NCBI RefSeq assembly: GCF_021049285.1
Contig: NZ_CP088017.1
Span: 2,677,380 to 2,741,379, forward strand
Source: Ruania halotolerans
GTDB lineage: Bacteria; Actinomycetota; Actinomycetes; Actinomycetales; Beutenbergiaceae
DNA: 64,000 bases
Reading direction: 5' to 3'
Part shown: positions 54,202 through 64,000 of the stretch, one piece after another
How positions within the stretch are numbered: position 1 is the first letter of the stretch
Layout: each line of letters begins with the position of its first letter
Made by a program: the position numbers and the translations under genes
The notes under the pieces: generated by a model
What the model was told of the DNA's origin: nothing
Seen by the model: the letters and a program-made list of their open reading frames with translations, nothing else
The model's database searches: none

Positions 54202-54221
54202 TAGAACCAGGATCAGGTCAA
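54193..54221 (-). promoter_or_regulatory. Promoter of the gntR-ABC operon
   Basis: TTGACC (54216-54221), 17 bp and a weak TTCATT -10 (54193-54198), which lies inside the operator arm. Confidence 0.4.
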
Positions 54222-54321
54222 GAGGCGGGGGCACATGGGCCACAAGGCGCCGTGCATCCCGCTGCGGATGCCATCGCATCCTCGGGCACGCCACTCCTCG
54301 ACGCGCCCGGTGATGGCGAAC

Positions 54322-55419
54322 TCAGACGATGCGCCTGCCTGCGCGGATCACCGCACGGGGATGTGCGAGCACGTCGATGTCCACTCGGGGATCAGCTGGG
54401 TAGAGAACTACGTCGGCGGGCGCTCCTTCGACCAGACCGGGCCTGCCCAGGTAGTCACGCGCCGACCATGTCGCGGACGCCACCACATCAGCGGCGGGGA
54501 TCCCCGCCGCCACGAGCGCGCGGGCCTCGTCGGCGATCCGGCCGTGCCCGATAGTTCCGCCAGCGTCAGTGCCCAGGAACACCTGCACCCCGGCGTCGTG
54601 CAGATCGCGCACGTGCTGCTCTCGGCGCGCAAACATCTGCCGCATCCGGGCCGCGAACTGCGGGAATTTCGACTCCCCCTGAGCCGCGATCGAGCCGAAG
54701 TTCGCCACCTGCAGCATCGTCGGCACCACCGGGATCCCCGCGGCGGCGGCGCGCTCGATGTGCTCAGCCGTCATCCCCGTGCCGTGCTCGATGCAGTCGA
54801 CCCCTGCCGCGAACAGGTCGTTCATCGTCTCCGTGGCGAAGGTGTGCACGGTGACCCGGGCGCCACGTGCATGCGCCGCTGCCACCCCCGCCGCGAGCTC
54901 ATCTCGCGGCCACAGTGGTTCGAGGTCGGCCTGCTCACCCCGGGCCCGGTCGATCCAGTCGCCGACGAGCTTGACCCAGCCGTCCCCGCGCGCGGCCTCC
55001 TGGCCCATCGCGTCTGGGAGCTCGGCCACGTCATCAAGTTCGCGAGCGTAGTTGCGCAGGTAGCGCTTGGGACGAGCCAGGTGCCGCCCAGCCCGAATGA
55101 TGTGCGGCGCATCGGGGTTGCCGTCCAGCCACCGGGTATCGACGGGCGAGCCGGCATCGCGGACGAGGAGAGTTCCGGCGCGCAGATCCTGTGCGGCTTG
55201 CTCAGCCGCGACCTCGCGATCGACCGGCCCGCTCGACCCCAGCCCAATGTGACAGTGCATATCGACCAGACCGGGCAGTACCCAGCCCGCAAGTTTCTCG
55301 GCACCGCCGGGATCGGTGAACCGCAGTCGTCCGTGGTGCACCCACACTCGCCCGCACTCCTGCTCGGGGCCGGTCAGCACCGGGCCCGTGAGCTGGTAGG
55401 TCTGCGCAGCGCGGGTCAT
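54322..55419 (-). CDS. Amidohydrolase family protein
   Basis: The enzyme has 365 residues. The metal motif H-x-H is in GLVDMHCHIGLG, then His in RVTVHTFATETMNDLF and IEHGTGM, and Asp in LGTDAGGTIGHGRI. That is a complete binuclear amidohydrolase set. ATG 55419 is chosen. The gene lies next to ffh, the place of an amidohydrolase in mycobacteria (between ffh and the rpsP side). Family members hydrolyse imidazolone, dipeptides or prolidase-type substrates, and the substrate is not readable. Confidence 0.88.
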   Translation of the reverse strand: MTRAAQTYQLTGPVLTGPEQECGRVWVHHGRLRFTDPGGAEKLAGWVLPGLVDMHCHIGLGSSGPVDREVAAEQAAQDLRAGTLLVRDAGSPVDTRWLDGNPDAPHIIRAGRHLARPKRYLRNYARELDDVAELPDAMGQEAARGDGWVKLVGDWIDRARGEQADLEPLWPRDELAAGVAAAHARGARVTVHTFATETMNDLFAAGVDCIEHGTGMTAEHIERAAAAGIPVVPTMLQVANFGSIAAQGESKFPQFAARMRQMFARREQHVRDLHDAGVQVFLGTDAGGTIGHGRIADEARALVAAGIPAADVVASATWSARDYLGRPGLVEGAPADVVLYPADPRVDIDVLAHPRAVIRAGRRIV

Positions 55420-55438
55420 CGCAGATCGGCGCTGTCTC

Positions 55439-57031
55439 TCAGCGGCCCAGGAACTTCTCGAACCCTGGGGGCAGGTCCAGTGACGACGGATCCACCGGCT
55501 CGTCCTTCGTTGCGCCGCCCATACCGAAGGCGGAACCGCCCGCGTTCTGTTCCGGCTGCTTGGCGCCGCGCTGAGCCATCTCACGCTCCTGCTGGGCGCG
55601 CTTGGCGGGATTTCCGGACTTGCCCTTCTTCCGCTTTGGCGGCGGCGCCATCTTCCCGCGCGACTTCTTCCCGCCACCGGGCATGCCGCCCCTGCCCGGC
55701 AGACCACCCATCCCTGGCAGCCCGCCCCCGTTCTTGGCCATCGACCGCATCATCGTCTTCGCCTGCTCGAACCGCTCCAGCAGGCCGTTGATCTCAGAGA
55801 CCGTGGTGCCCGAACCTCGAGCGATCCGGGAACGGCGGGAGCCGTTGATGATCTTCGGATTGGACCGCTCGGCAGGCGTCATCGACTGCACCATTGCTTC
55901 GATGCGGGTGACCTCGGACTCGTCGAAGTTCTCCAATTGCTCACGCATCTGCCCCATCCCGGGGAGCATCTCGAGCATCTTCTTCATCGGGCCGAGCTTC
56001 TTCAGCTGCTGCATCTGCTGGAGGAAGTCCTGCAGGGTGAAGTCGCCGTCACCGGCCATCTTGTTCGCGAGGTCGGCGGCCTGGTCTTCGTCGAAGGCCT
56101 TCTCTGCCTGCTCGATCAGGGTCAGCACATCACCCATGTCGAGGATGCGCGAGGCCATCCGGTCGGGGTGGAAGCGCTCGAAGTCACGCAACTGCTCACC
56201 GGTGGAGGCGAACAGCACCGGCGCTCCGGTGACCGTACGCACCGAGAGCGCTGCACCACCGCGGGCATCGCCGTCCAGCTTGGAGAGCACCACTCCGGTG
56301 AAGCCGACCCCGTCGGCAAACGCCTGGGCGGTCGTCACGGCATCCTGACCGATCATCGCGTCCAGCACGAACAGGATCTCGTCCGGGCTCACCGCGTCTC
56401 TGATGTCCGCGGCCTGCTGCATCATCTCCGCGTCCACACCCAGACGGCCGGCCGTGTCCACCACCACCACGTCGTACAGCTTCTCCCGGGCGTGCTCCAC
56501 GCCGGAGCGGGCCACCTGCACCGGGTCGCCCACGCCGTTACCGCGTTCGGGTGCCCAGACCGACACGCCAGCCTGACCGCCGACCACCTCGAGTTGGTTC
56601 ACGGCGTTCGGCCGTTGCAGGTCCGAGGCCACCAGGAGCGGAGCGTGGCCCTGCTCCTTCAACCAGGACCCCAGCTTCCCGGCCAGGGTGGTCTTACCAG
56701 CACCCTGCAGACCAGCCAGCATGATGACCGTCGGCGGGCGCTTGGCGAGGTTCAGCTCCCGAGCAGACCCACCGAGAATCTCGATGAGCTGCTCGTGCAC
56801 GATCTTGACGATCTGCTGAGCAGGGTTGAGGGCCTGGGAGACCTCAGCAGAGGCTGCTCGCTCGCGCACGGCCGCTGTGAATGCGCGGACGGCCGGGACC
56901 GCGACGTCGGCGTCCAGGAGAGCTCGACGAATCTCGGAGACGGTCTTCTCGATATCCGCCTCAGAGAGCCGCCCCTTGCCGCGGAGCGAGGAAAGGGTGG
57001 CGGAGAGCCGATCGGAGAGACTTGCGAACAC
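55439..57031 (-). CDS. ffh: Signal recognition particle GTPase Ffh
   Basis: Ffh (530 residues) binds signal sequences with 4.5S RNA. The N domain (1-90) is followed by the G domain with GLQGAGKTT, DTAGRL and TKLDGDARGG (here SKLDGDARGG). The Met-rich M domain is at about 310-430. A basic Gly/Met/Lys-rich tail of about 90 residues follows. The start lies 63 nt past glnD. Confidence 0.96.
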   Translation of the reverse strand: MFASLSDRLSATLSSLRGKGRLSEADIEKTVSEIRRALLDADVAVPAVRAFTAAVRERAASAEVSQALNPAQQIVKIVHEQLIEILGGSARELNLAKRPPTVIMLAGLQGAGKTTLAGKLGSWLKEQGHAPLLVASDLQRPNAVNQLEVVGGQAGVSVWAPERGNGVGDPVQVARSGVEHAREKLYDVVVVDTAGRLGVDAEMMQQAADIRDAVSPDEILFVLDAMIGQDAVTTAQAFADGVGFTGVVLSKLDGDARGGAALSVRTVTGAPVLFASTGEQLRDFERFHPDRMASRILDMGDVLTLIEQAEKAFDEDQAADLANKMAGDGDFTLQDFLQQMQQLKKLGPMKKMLEMLPGMGQMREQLENFDESEVTRIEAMVQSMTPAERSNPKIINGSRRSRIARGSGTTVSEINGLLERFEQAKTMMRSMAKNGGGLPGMGGLPGRGGMPGGGKKSRGKMAPPPKRKKGKSGNPAKRAQQEREMAQRGAKQPEQNAGGSAFGMGGATKDEPVDPSSLDLPPGFEKFLGR

Positions 57032-57094
57032 GCGGGATTCCTTAGGATGTGCGGATGAGCGATCTCCCTCGAGGATATCCGCTCACCTGGCCGG

Positions 57095-58849
57095 TCACGT
57101 CCCTTCGCACAAAGCCAGCACGTTCACCGTCAAGCTGTTGACCAACTGGGCCCGCCACGCCGTCCAGGCTTTGGGGCCGGCGGCACGCGCATCAGCCTCG
57201 GAGAGCTCTCGAAGCAACCGCACCAGGTCCGCGCGGCGCTCCAGGGTCTCGGCCACCATCATCGCCACATCGGGATCGTCGACGTCCTGGCTGGTAGCCG
57301 TCTCGGCGAGCAGGAGATGGTGCCGGATCAAGGTCAGCACGTCGCGCTGCTGTGACGGCGCGAGTCCGATCCTGCTCAGCAGACCTGCGGCGATCTGCGC
57401 GCCGGTCACGCTGTGGTCGGCGGCACCGGCCACTTTCCCGATGTCGTGGAAGATCGCGGCCCACAGCAAGCTGTCGCGCCCGGTCAGCCCCTTGGGCGCC
57501 CCGTGCGCGTTGGCAGCAGTCTGCACCAGATGCCGGTCCACCGTGTAGATGTGCACGGGGCTGCGCTGGGGGCGGTTTCGTACCGCGGCCCATTCCGGGA
57601 ACCATCGGGTCACCACGCCGGCCAGATCGAGCGCCTCCCACAGAGGGACCTGCGCCTCTCCGGTCCGCAGGAGGGCAAGAAGATGCTCGCGAGCCGAGGC
57701 CGGCCACGGATGCGCCAGGTCGGGCGAGGACTGGAGCGAGGCCACGGTCACCGGAGAGAGCGGAAGTTTGCTCCTGGCGGCCGTCGCTGCGGCCCGGAGC
57801 GCCAGCTCCGGGTCCGACTCCGGTCGTGCATCCACCCCGAGCACCAGCTCGCCGTCGTGCTCCACGAGATTCTCCGCGACTTGCCGCAGCCGCGGGGGGC
57901 GCCGGCGCCCGCGCACCAGGGTGGGGCGCAGGCTCAACGACGGCCGCCGCAGCGCTTGGCGTGCATGCCGAACGGTGGTGTCCAGGGCGTGCGAGATCAC
58001 CCGCCCGGACTGGGCGAGCCCGGCCAGCAGGTCATCGGGGTGCGCATACCCCAACCGCTCGGCCACGTCGTCGGCATGCACCCGCAGGAGCTTGTTGGTG
58101 TGGCGTGCGGTCACGAGTGCGAGCGCATCCCGGACGTCGAGAAGGTGCTCATAGGCGGAGTCCACGTTCCCGTGGGGGCGGTCCGTCAGCCACGTGGCAG
58201 CCAGGGCGCGAAGCACGACGGCGTCCCGGATCCCACCGCGCGCCTCCTTCAGGTCAGGCTCGATGAGATAGGCGAGCTCACCATGCCGCTCAGTTCGCTC
58301 CTTGGTCGAGGCAATCAACTCCGGCAGGCGGCGGCGGGCCGTCCCGCGCCAGTCGGCCAGCACAGCCGAGCGCGCCTGATGCTGGACTCCTGCGTCGCCC
58401 ACCACGCAGCGCACATCGAGCAGCCCGACGGCGGCCGGTAGATCCGCCGAGGCCACGTGCCTGCACTCGGCCAAGGTTCGGACCGAGTGATCCAGGTCGA
58501 GCCCGGCGTCCCAGATCGGATACCAGAGCGCTTCGGCGAGGGCACTGATGGTCGTGGCGGAGTGGGTGCTTCCGTCGTGGACGAGCATCAGGTCGAGGTC
58601 GCTGGTCGGCCCGGCGTCGCGCCGGCCGTGCGATCCCACGGCAGTCAGCGCCACCCCTGCGGTGACGTCCATACCGGCTGCATCAGCGGCCCGGTGCCAC
58701 AATTCCGTCAGCGCAGTGTCGGTGAGAGTGGCGAGGCGTTCTCGGTAAAGGTGCCCACCGCCGTCGGGCGGGATCTCCAGGCGGGCGGCGCGGAGGCCCC
58801 GCAGAATGGACTGCGGGGCCTCCTCGTGCCCGGTCGGCGTGCTGACCAT
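57095..58849 (-). CDS. glnD: PII uridylyl/adenylyltransferase GlnD lacking ACT domains
   Basis: The protein has 584 residues, against roughly 780-890 for full-length GlnD. The nucleotidyltransferase motif [16 protein letters not shown] (G72-S73, D84, D86) and the HD removal domain (H440, H468-D469, H510-H511) are visible. The protein ends right after the HD domain, without the two C-terminal ACT domains that sense glutamine in E. coli. Only 63 nt lie between its stop and ffh, so no ACT remnant exists. The glnD-glnB gap is 5 nt. Confidence 0.92.
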   Translation of the reverse strand: MVSTPTGHEEAPQSILRGLRAARLEIPPDGGGHLYRERLATLTDTALTELWHRAADAAGMDVTAGVALTAVGSHGRRDAGPTSDLDLMLVHDGSTHSATTISALAEALWYPIWDAGLDLDHSVRTLAECRHVASADLPAAVGLLDVRCVVGDAGVQHQARSAVLADWRGTARRRLPELIASTKERTERHGELAYLIEPDLKEARGGIRDAVVLRALAATWLTDRPHGNVDSAYEHLLDVRDALALVTARHTNKLLRVHADDVAERLGYAHPDDLLAGLAQSGRVISHALDTTVRHARQALRRPSLSLRPTLVRGRRRPPRLRQVAENLVEHDGELVLGVDARPESDPELALRAAATAARSKLPLSPVTVASLQSSPDLAHPWPASAREHLLALLRTGEAQVPLWEALDLAGVVTRWFPEWAAVRNRPQRSPVHIYTVDRHLVQTAANAHGAPKGLTGRDSLLWAAIFHDIGKVAGAADHSVTGAQIAAGLLSRIGLAPSQQRDVLTLIRHHLLLAETATSQDVDDPDVAMMVAETLERRADLVRLLRELSEADARAAGPKAWTAWRAQLVNSLTVNVLALCEGT

Positions 58850-58854
58850 GCGCG

Positions 58855-60443
<1,589 letters not shown>

Positions 60444-60504
60444 GCAGATCTCTCCCAGCACCGGCTCGGGCGGCCGGCCTTGGAGAAGACTGTGCTGGTC
60501 CCGC

Positions 60505-60542
60505 GTTACGTCGCGGCCCCATCGGTGTTACAGCCGCGTGAC
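60505..60542. promoter_or_regulatory. GlnR-like box array upstream of amt
   Basis: GTTAC at 60505 and 60527 are 22 bp apart, with GCCCC at 60516 and GTGAC at 60538 in the 11-bp phase. The GlnR consensus is GTnAC-n6-GAAAC repeated. The two GTnAC units fit and the GAAAC units are poor (GCCCC, GTGAC). Confidence 0.4.
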
Positions 60543-60555
60543 GGATCACTCGTCA

Positions 60556-60577
60556 GTGTGAACGTCATGTTTCACAC
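60556..60577. promoter_or_regulatory. 22-bp dyad upstream of amt
   Basis: GTGTGAA-N8-TTCACAC has perfect 7-bp arms. On the minus strand it also reads GAAAC-n6-TTCAC, 4 of 5 bases of a GlnR half-site pair. Regulator unknown. Confidence 0.4.
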
Positions 60578-60632
60578 CGCTCGCCATCTCGCATGGTGAG
60601 CGGAGAGCGTCCATGGGATCGGCCGGATCTCC

Positions 60633-61847
60633 TCAGGCGACCAACGCGTCGACGAAGGCCTCCGCCTCGAACGGAGCGAGGTCGTCGGGCCCCTCCCCCA
60701 GGCCCACGAACTTCACCGGCACGCCCAGGGTCCGCTGGACCGCGACCACGATCCCGCCCTTGGCCGTGCCGTCGAGCTTGGTGAGCACGATCCCGGTGAC
60801 GTCGACCGCCTCCGCGAAGACCTGCGCCTGCCGCATCCCGTTCTGGCCGGTGGTGGCGTCCAGAACGAGCAGCACCTCCGAGACGGGCGCGTTCTTGGCA
60901 ACCACCCGCCGGATCTTGCCGAGTTCGTCCATCAGGCCCGCCTTGTTCTGCAGACGGCCCGCCGTGTCGACCAGCACGACGTCGACGCCTGCCTCGCGGC
61001 CGCTCTTGACGGCCTCGAAGGCCACAGAGGCAGGATCGGCGCCCTCTCGGTCCGCACGGACGACCGGCACACCCACGCGTTCGCCCCAGGTGCTGAGTTG
61101 ATCGGCCGCGGCTGCCCGGAACGTATCGGCCGCGCCCAGCATCACATCGCGATCTTCGGCCACGAGCAGGCGCGCGAGCTTCCCGACGGTCGTGGTCTTG
61201 CCGGTGCCGTTCACACCCACCATCAGGATCGTCGCAGGGTGCGGCTGGCCGTCATCGCCCGTGACTGGGCTCACGGCGAGCCGACGGTCCATGGCTGGGT
61301 CGACCAGCGTGAGCAGCTCTTCCCGAAGCAGGCCTCGGACCTGTTGCGGGTCGGTGGTGCCGAGCACCTTCACCCTGGTTCGCAGGGCCGCCATCAGCTC
61401 ATCGGTAGGCCCGGAGCCGATATCGGCGAGCAGCAACGTCTCCTCGATCTCCTCCCAGTCCGATTCCGAGAGGTCCCCTCGGGAGAGGAGGCTGAGCAGG
61501 GTCTGGCCCAGACCGCCGGATCGCGCGAGCCGCTCGCGCAACCGCACCATCCGTCCAGCGGCCGATTCAGGGCGCTCAAGCACCGGGGCGGGCTCGGCTG
61601 CCGGGGCCACCTCCTCGGCAACGGATGCACCGGCACCGCTGTGCGGATCCGTGGTGGCCACATCCGGATCGGCCACCGCCGTGGAGGTTCCCCTGGGCAC
61701 GCCGGGACCGGAGCCGGCCTCGGATCCGTCGGTCTCGATATCGTCGCTGCGGCGCCCGGAGCGCAGCCGTACCAACCCGACGAGGCCTCCGGCGACGGCG
61801 ACGGCAGCAATGACGAGGTAGAGCCAGATGTCAGCGAGAAGTTCCAC
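60633..61847 (-). CDS. ftsY: Signal recognition particle receptor FtsY
   Basis: FtsY (404 residues) docks the SRP at the membrane. An N-terminal hydrophobic anchor (about 5-25) precedes an acidic linker to residue 100. The NG domain has GVNGTGKTTT, DTAGRLQNK and TKLDGTAKGG. GTG 61847 places the anchor right at the start. smc, usually next to ftsY, is not in the window. Confidence 0.96.
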   Translation of the reverse strand: MELLADIWLYLVIAAVAVAGGLVGLVRLRSGRRSDDIETDGSEAGSGPGVPRGTSTAVADPDVATTDPHSGAGASVAEEVAPAAEPAPVLERPESAAGRMVRLRERLARSGGLGQTLLSLLSRGDLSESDWEEIEETLLLADIGSGPTDELMAALRTRVKVLGTTDPQQVRGLLREELLTLVDPAMDRRLAVSPVTGDDGQPHPATILMVGVNGTGKTTTVGKLARLLVAEDRDVMLGAADTFRAAAADQLSTWGERVGVPVVRADREGADPASVAFEAVKSGREAGVDVVLVDTAGRLQNKAGLMDELGKIRRVVAKNAPVSEVLLVLDATTGQNGMRQAQVFAEAVDVTGIVLTKLDGTAKGGIVVAVQRTLGVPVKFVGLGEGPDDLAPFEAEAFVDALVA

Positions 61848-61892
61848 GTGCCCAGTCTGACCCACAGCTCCCGCGTGCGGCGAATTCTCCGG

Positions 61893-62201
61893 TCAGCGCT
61901 GACGGCCCCGGACGACGGCCCTCAGATCGACCGGGCGGTGGTACGCCGGTCCATCCTCACCGAGACCCATGAGGTCGCTGACGTGGATCGCGCCATCTGC
62001 GCTCTCGACGCTCGAACTGGCTGCTGTGACACGGCCCGCTCCAGAGTCACCGGCGCCGGCCTTGTCCTCTCGGGTGGTCGCGAAGGACTCCCGCAGCCAT
62101 GACACCAGCCCCTCCTCGGGCATCCGGCGGCTCAGCAAGACGAGCAGCACGGCACCCGCGGCAGCAATGGCCGCGAAGAGGGCGATGAGAGGTCCGATCA
62201 C
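61893..62201 (-). CDS. Small single-helix membrane protein, unknown
   Basis: The protein has 102 residues. One hydrophobic helix (about 4-26) is followed by a polar cytosolic part with Asp/Glu and Ser runs. It has no known motif. The GTG at 62201 gives the helix at the N-terminus but has only a weak ribosome site. It lies 46 nt upstream of ftsY and may be co-transcribed. Confidence 0.5.
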   Translation of the reverse strand: MIGPLIALFAAIAAAGAVLLVLLSRRMPEEGLVSWLRESFATTREDKAGAGDSGAGRVTAASSSVESADGAIHVSDLMGLGEDGPAYHRPVDLRAVVRGRQR

Positions 62202-62297
62202 TCTCTGAGTATGCGCACGCCGGGCCGCTGCCGGAGGCGACTCGCCGCAACTGGTATCCGATCGTGATAGTGATGTCAACCACAGTCGTTGCTCAGG

Positions 62298-63509
62298 TCA
62301 TCTTCGTGCCATGGGACGGCCACTGCGGGCCCAAGAATCGACGTCGCCGCCCCGTGCGACCCCACGGTGGCCGGCTGCCCAGACCAGGAGGGCACAGAGA
62401 GCGAAAGTTGCGCCGAGGATGGCGCACCCAGCCCACCCGGCGGTGGCGTATACCGCCGTGGTGGCGGTGGCGCCGAGGGCCGACCCAAGCGAGTAGAAGA
62501 GCGTGTATCCGCCGATCGCGCTGCTCTTCTGGTGCCGATACGCGGCCGTAAGCAGGTGCTGATTGCTGACGTGCACTGCCTGGACGGCGAAGTCGAGGAT
62601 GATCACGCCGGCGATACACAGCCAGAGGGACCAGGTCGCCTGCCCGGACGCCGACCACGACACGATCAGCAGGACGAGCGCGATACCGGTGACGCCCCGG
62701 GCCCGGCCAGCATCGGCCCAGCGACCCGCTCGCGCCGCACCGAGGGCACCGGCCAGGCCTGCGATGCCGAACAGGCCGATCTGAGCCGTGCTCAGATGCC
62801 ATGGTTGCGCGGCGAGCGGCAGCGACAGGCCACTCCAGAGCGTGCCGAACGAGGCAAACAGGAAGAATGCGATCAATCCGCGCGAGACGAAGATGCGCTC
62901 ACGAAACAGACGACCGAAAGAGCCCAGTGCGTCGCGATAACTGGCACTCGGTGAACGGCGATCGGCCGGCAGCACCTTGAGCACGAGAGCGCTCAGTGCC
63001 AGGAGGACCACGCCGATGGCCACATAGACACTCCGCCAGCCCCAGATGGCAGCGAGACCTCCTGCCAGTACACGAGAACCGAGGATTCCGATGATGACGC
63101 CGGAGGTGACGATCCCCAGCGTCCGCCCCCGATCAGCATGTGTCGAGAGGTCGGCCGCGAAGGCGACAGTCGTCTGCACAACGACAGCGAACAGACCCGC
63201 GACAGCCAGCCCAGCGAGCAGCATCCAGAACCGAGGCGCGACCGCTGCCACCGCCATGCCGATCGCAGTGAGGACCAGATGACCGACGATCAGCGTGCGC
63301 CGGTCGACAAGGTCTCCCAGCGGCACCAGGAGCGTGAGCCCAAGCAGGTAGCCGACATGCCCGGCTGTCACGATCCACCCCAGATCGGCTTCCGGCACGC
63401 CCATGTCTCGACCGATCTGGGCGAGGACGGGTTGCGCGAGGTAAATCGTGGCCACGGCAACCGCACAGATCGTTGCGAGCAGCATTCTCCGGCTCCACGT
63501 GAGACTCAC
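62298..63509 (-). CDS. MFS transporter
   Basis: The major facilitator has about 403 residues and 12 helices. Motif A-like GDLVDRRTL lies between helices 2 and 3, and a second half-motif ARAGRWADAGRARG in the second half. The GTG at 63509 follows GGAG. GTG 63530 is an alternative. It is divergent from the HxlR gene 82 nt away, a typical regulator-efflux pair. The substrate is unknown. Confidence 0.85.
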   Translation of the reverse strand: MSLTWSRRMLLATICAVAVATIYLAQPVLAQIGRDMGVPEADLGWIVTAGHVGYLLGLTLLVPLGDLVDRRTLIVGHLVLTAIGMAVAAVAPRFWMLLAGLAVAGLFAVVVQTTVAFAADLSTHADRGRTLGIVTSGVIIGILGSRVLAGGLAAIWGWRSVYVAIGVVLLALSALVLKVLPADRRSPSASYRDALGSFGRLFRERIFVSRGLIAFFLFASFGTLWSGLSLPLAAQPWHLSTAQIGLFGIAGLAGALGAARAGRWADAGRARGVTGIALVLLIVSWSASGQATWSLWLCIAGVIILDFAVQAVHVSNQHLLTAAYRHQKSSAIGGYTLFYSLGSALGATATTAVYATAGWAGCAILGATFALCALLVWAAGHRGVARGGDVDSWARSGRPMARR

Positions 63510-63591
63510 CCTCGCTCCAGTCAGTAGCACATTGCAACTTTTCGGATCCTACGAGAGACTGGTCTTGATTCGCAACTGATCAGGAGAACGT

Positions 63592-64000
63592 ATGGGATCG
63601 CTGACGCACCGCGCCGATCTAGGGTCCTGGACGGATCCCACCTGTCCCGTCGCGCGCGCGCTCGACCTGGTCGGAGACCGCTGGAGTCTGCTGATCATCC
63701 GCGATGCGATGGACGACGCTCGCTCGTTCACCGACTTCCAGCGCCGCACCGGGATCGCGCGCAACATCCTCACCGACCGGCTCCGGCGACTGATCGAACG
63801 CGGCATCCTGGAGCGGCAGACCGCATCGTCCGGGCGCCGTCAGCTCTACGTACTTACGGACGCAGGGCGTGACCTCTTCACTGTCATGGTGGCGCTGCGC
63901 CAGTGGGGTGAGCGGTACGCGTATGACTCCGATGAGGAGCACTCCGTTCTCCTCGACGCCGCAGGACTCCCACTCGCCGACCTACGCCCGGCCAGCTCCC
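63592..64000 (+). CDS. HxlR family transcriptional regulator (cut by window end)
   Basis: The first 136 codons are in the window and the frame is open at the edge. The winged HTH has CPVARALDLVGDRWSLLIIRD, FTDFQRRTGIARNILTDRLRRLIERGIL and LTDAGRDLFTVMVALRQWGER. HxlR proteins sense aldehydes or redox stress through a conserved Cys, here Cys18 in DPTCPV. AGGAG precedes the ATG. It probably controls the divergent MFS gene. Confidence 0.9.
   Translation, partial: MGSLTHRADLGSWTDPTCPVARALDLVGDRWSLLIIRDAMDDARSFTDFQRRTGIARNILTDRLRRLIERGILERQTASSGRRQLYVLTDAGRDLFTVMVALRQWGERYAYDSDEEHSVLLDAAGLPLADLRPASS

Noticed and set aside
60633-61847. ftsY and ffh as a duplicated gene pair
   Set aside because: They are distinct paralogous GTPases of the SRP pathway, told apart by the Ffh M domain and the FtsY membrane anchor.
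63530-63577. Two CAACT-containing repeats between the MFS and HxlR genes
   Set aside because: The copies (ATTGCAACT and ATTCGCAACT) match only partly and are 38 bp apart, too weak to call an operator.

Overview
The window is about 64 kb of high-GC DNA with no rRNA, tRNA, CRISPR array, transposase or phage gene that I can see. Gene content and order (dapA-rnj-ftsK, pnp-rpsO-ribF-truB-rbfA-infB-ylxR-nusA-rimP, ispG-rseP-dxr-rlmN-cdsA-frr-pyrH-tsf-rpsB, xerC-dprA-comM-yraN-DUF2469-rnhB-lepB-rplS-trmD-rimM-khpA-rpsP, ffh-glnD-glnB-amt-ftsY) are those of an actinobacterial chromosome. Start codons are often GTG, TANNNT -10 boxes sit 6-7 nt from several start codons as expected for leaderless mRNAs, and the MEP isoprenoid and DAP-lysine genes fit. 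The style is closest to Micrococcales (Beutenbergia/Ruania/Cellulomonas-like); that placement is an inference.

Region 1 (1-7.9 kb): the start of ftsK, a lipoprotein, a TetR regulator divergent from a small membrane protein, RNase J, DapA, a GNAT enzyme, a YqhA-type membrane protein, an ECF sigma factor with a SnoaL tail, and DapB. Region 2 (7.9-23.7 kb): M16 protease, PNPase, S15, RibF, an aldo/keto reductase, TruB, RbfA, IF-2, YlxR, NusA, RimP, a DUF4439 lipoprotein and ProRS. This is an RNA-processing and translation-initiation block read leftwards. Between ylxR and infB lies a chain of very short overlapping reading frames. Region 3 (23.8-36.3 kb): an Fpg/Nei glycosylase, a GNAT protein, IspG, site-2 protease, Dxr, a DivIVA-repeat protein, RlmN, a Pr6Pr membrane protein, CdsA, RRF, UMP kinase, EF-Ts and S2.

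Region 4 (36.7-41.8 kb): an M23 protein, XerC and a carbohydrate ABC importer (binding protein plus two permeases, no ATPase) behind a LacI-type operator. The importer looks inserted between xerC and dprA. Region 5 (41.8-50.2 kb): DprA, ComM/YifB, YraN, DUF2469, RNase HII, signal peptidase I, L19, TrmD fused to an acetyltransferase, RimM, KhpA and S16. The L19 leader carries a hairpin whose loop is complementary to two flanking repeats. Region 6 (50.4-55.4 kb): a five-gene GntR/ABC exporter operon in which every gene junction overlaps by 4 nt, controlled by a near-perfect operator, and an amidohydrolase. Region 7 (55.4-64 kb): Ffh, a short GlnD without ACT domains, PII, AmtB with GlnR-like boxes upstream, FtsY, a small membrane protein, an MFS transporter and a divergent HxlR regulator cut by the window end.

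Most genes are housekeeping: protein synthesis, export (Ffh, FtsY, LepB), RNA decay (RNase J, PNPase), isoprenoid, lysine and phospholipid synthesis, and nitrogen control. The least explained signals are cis-regulatory: the micro-ORF chain before infB, the alternative-pairing leader of rplS, and the leaderless promoter set. Two protein-architecture oddities (TrmD-GNAT and the ACT-less GlnD) come next.
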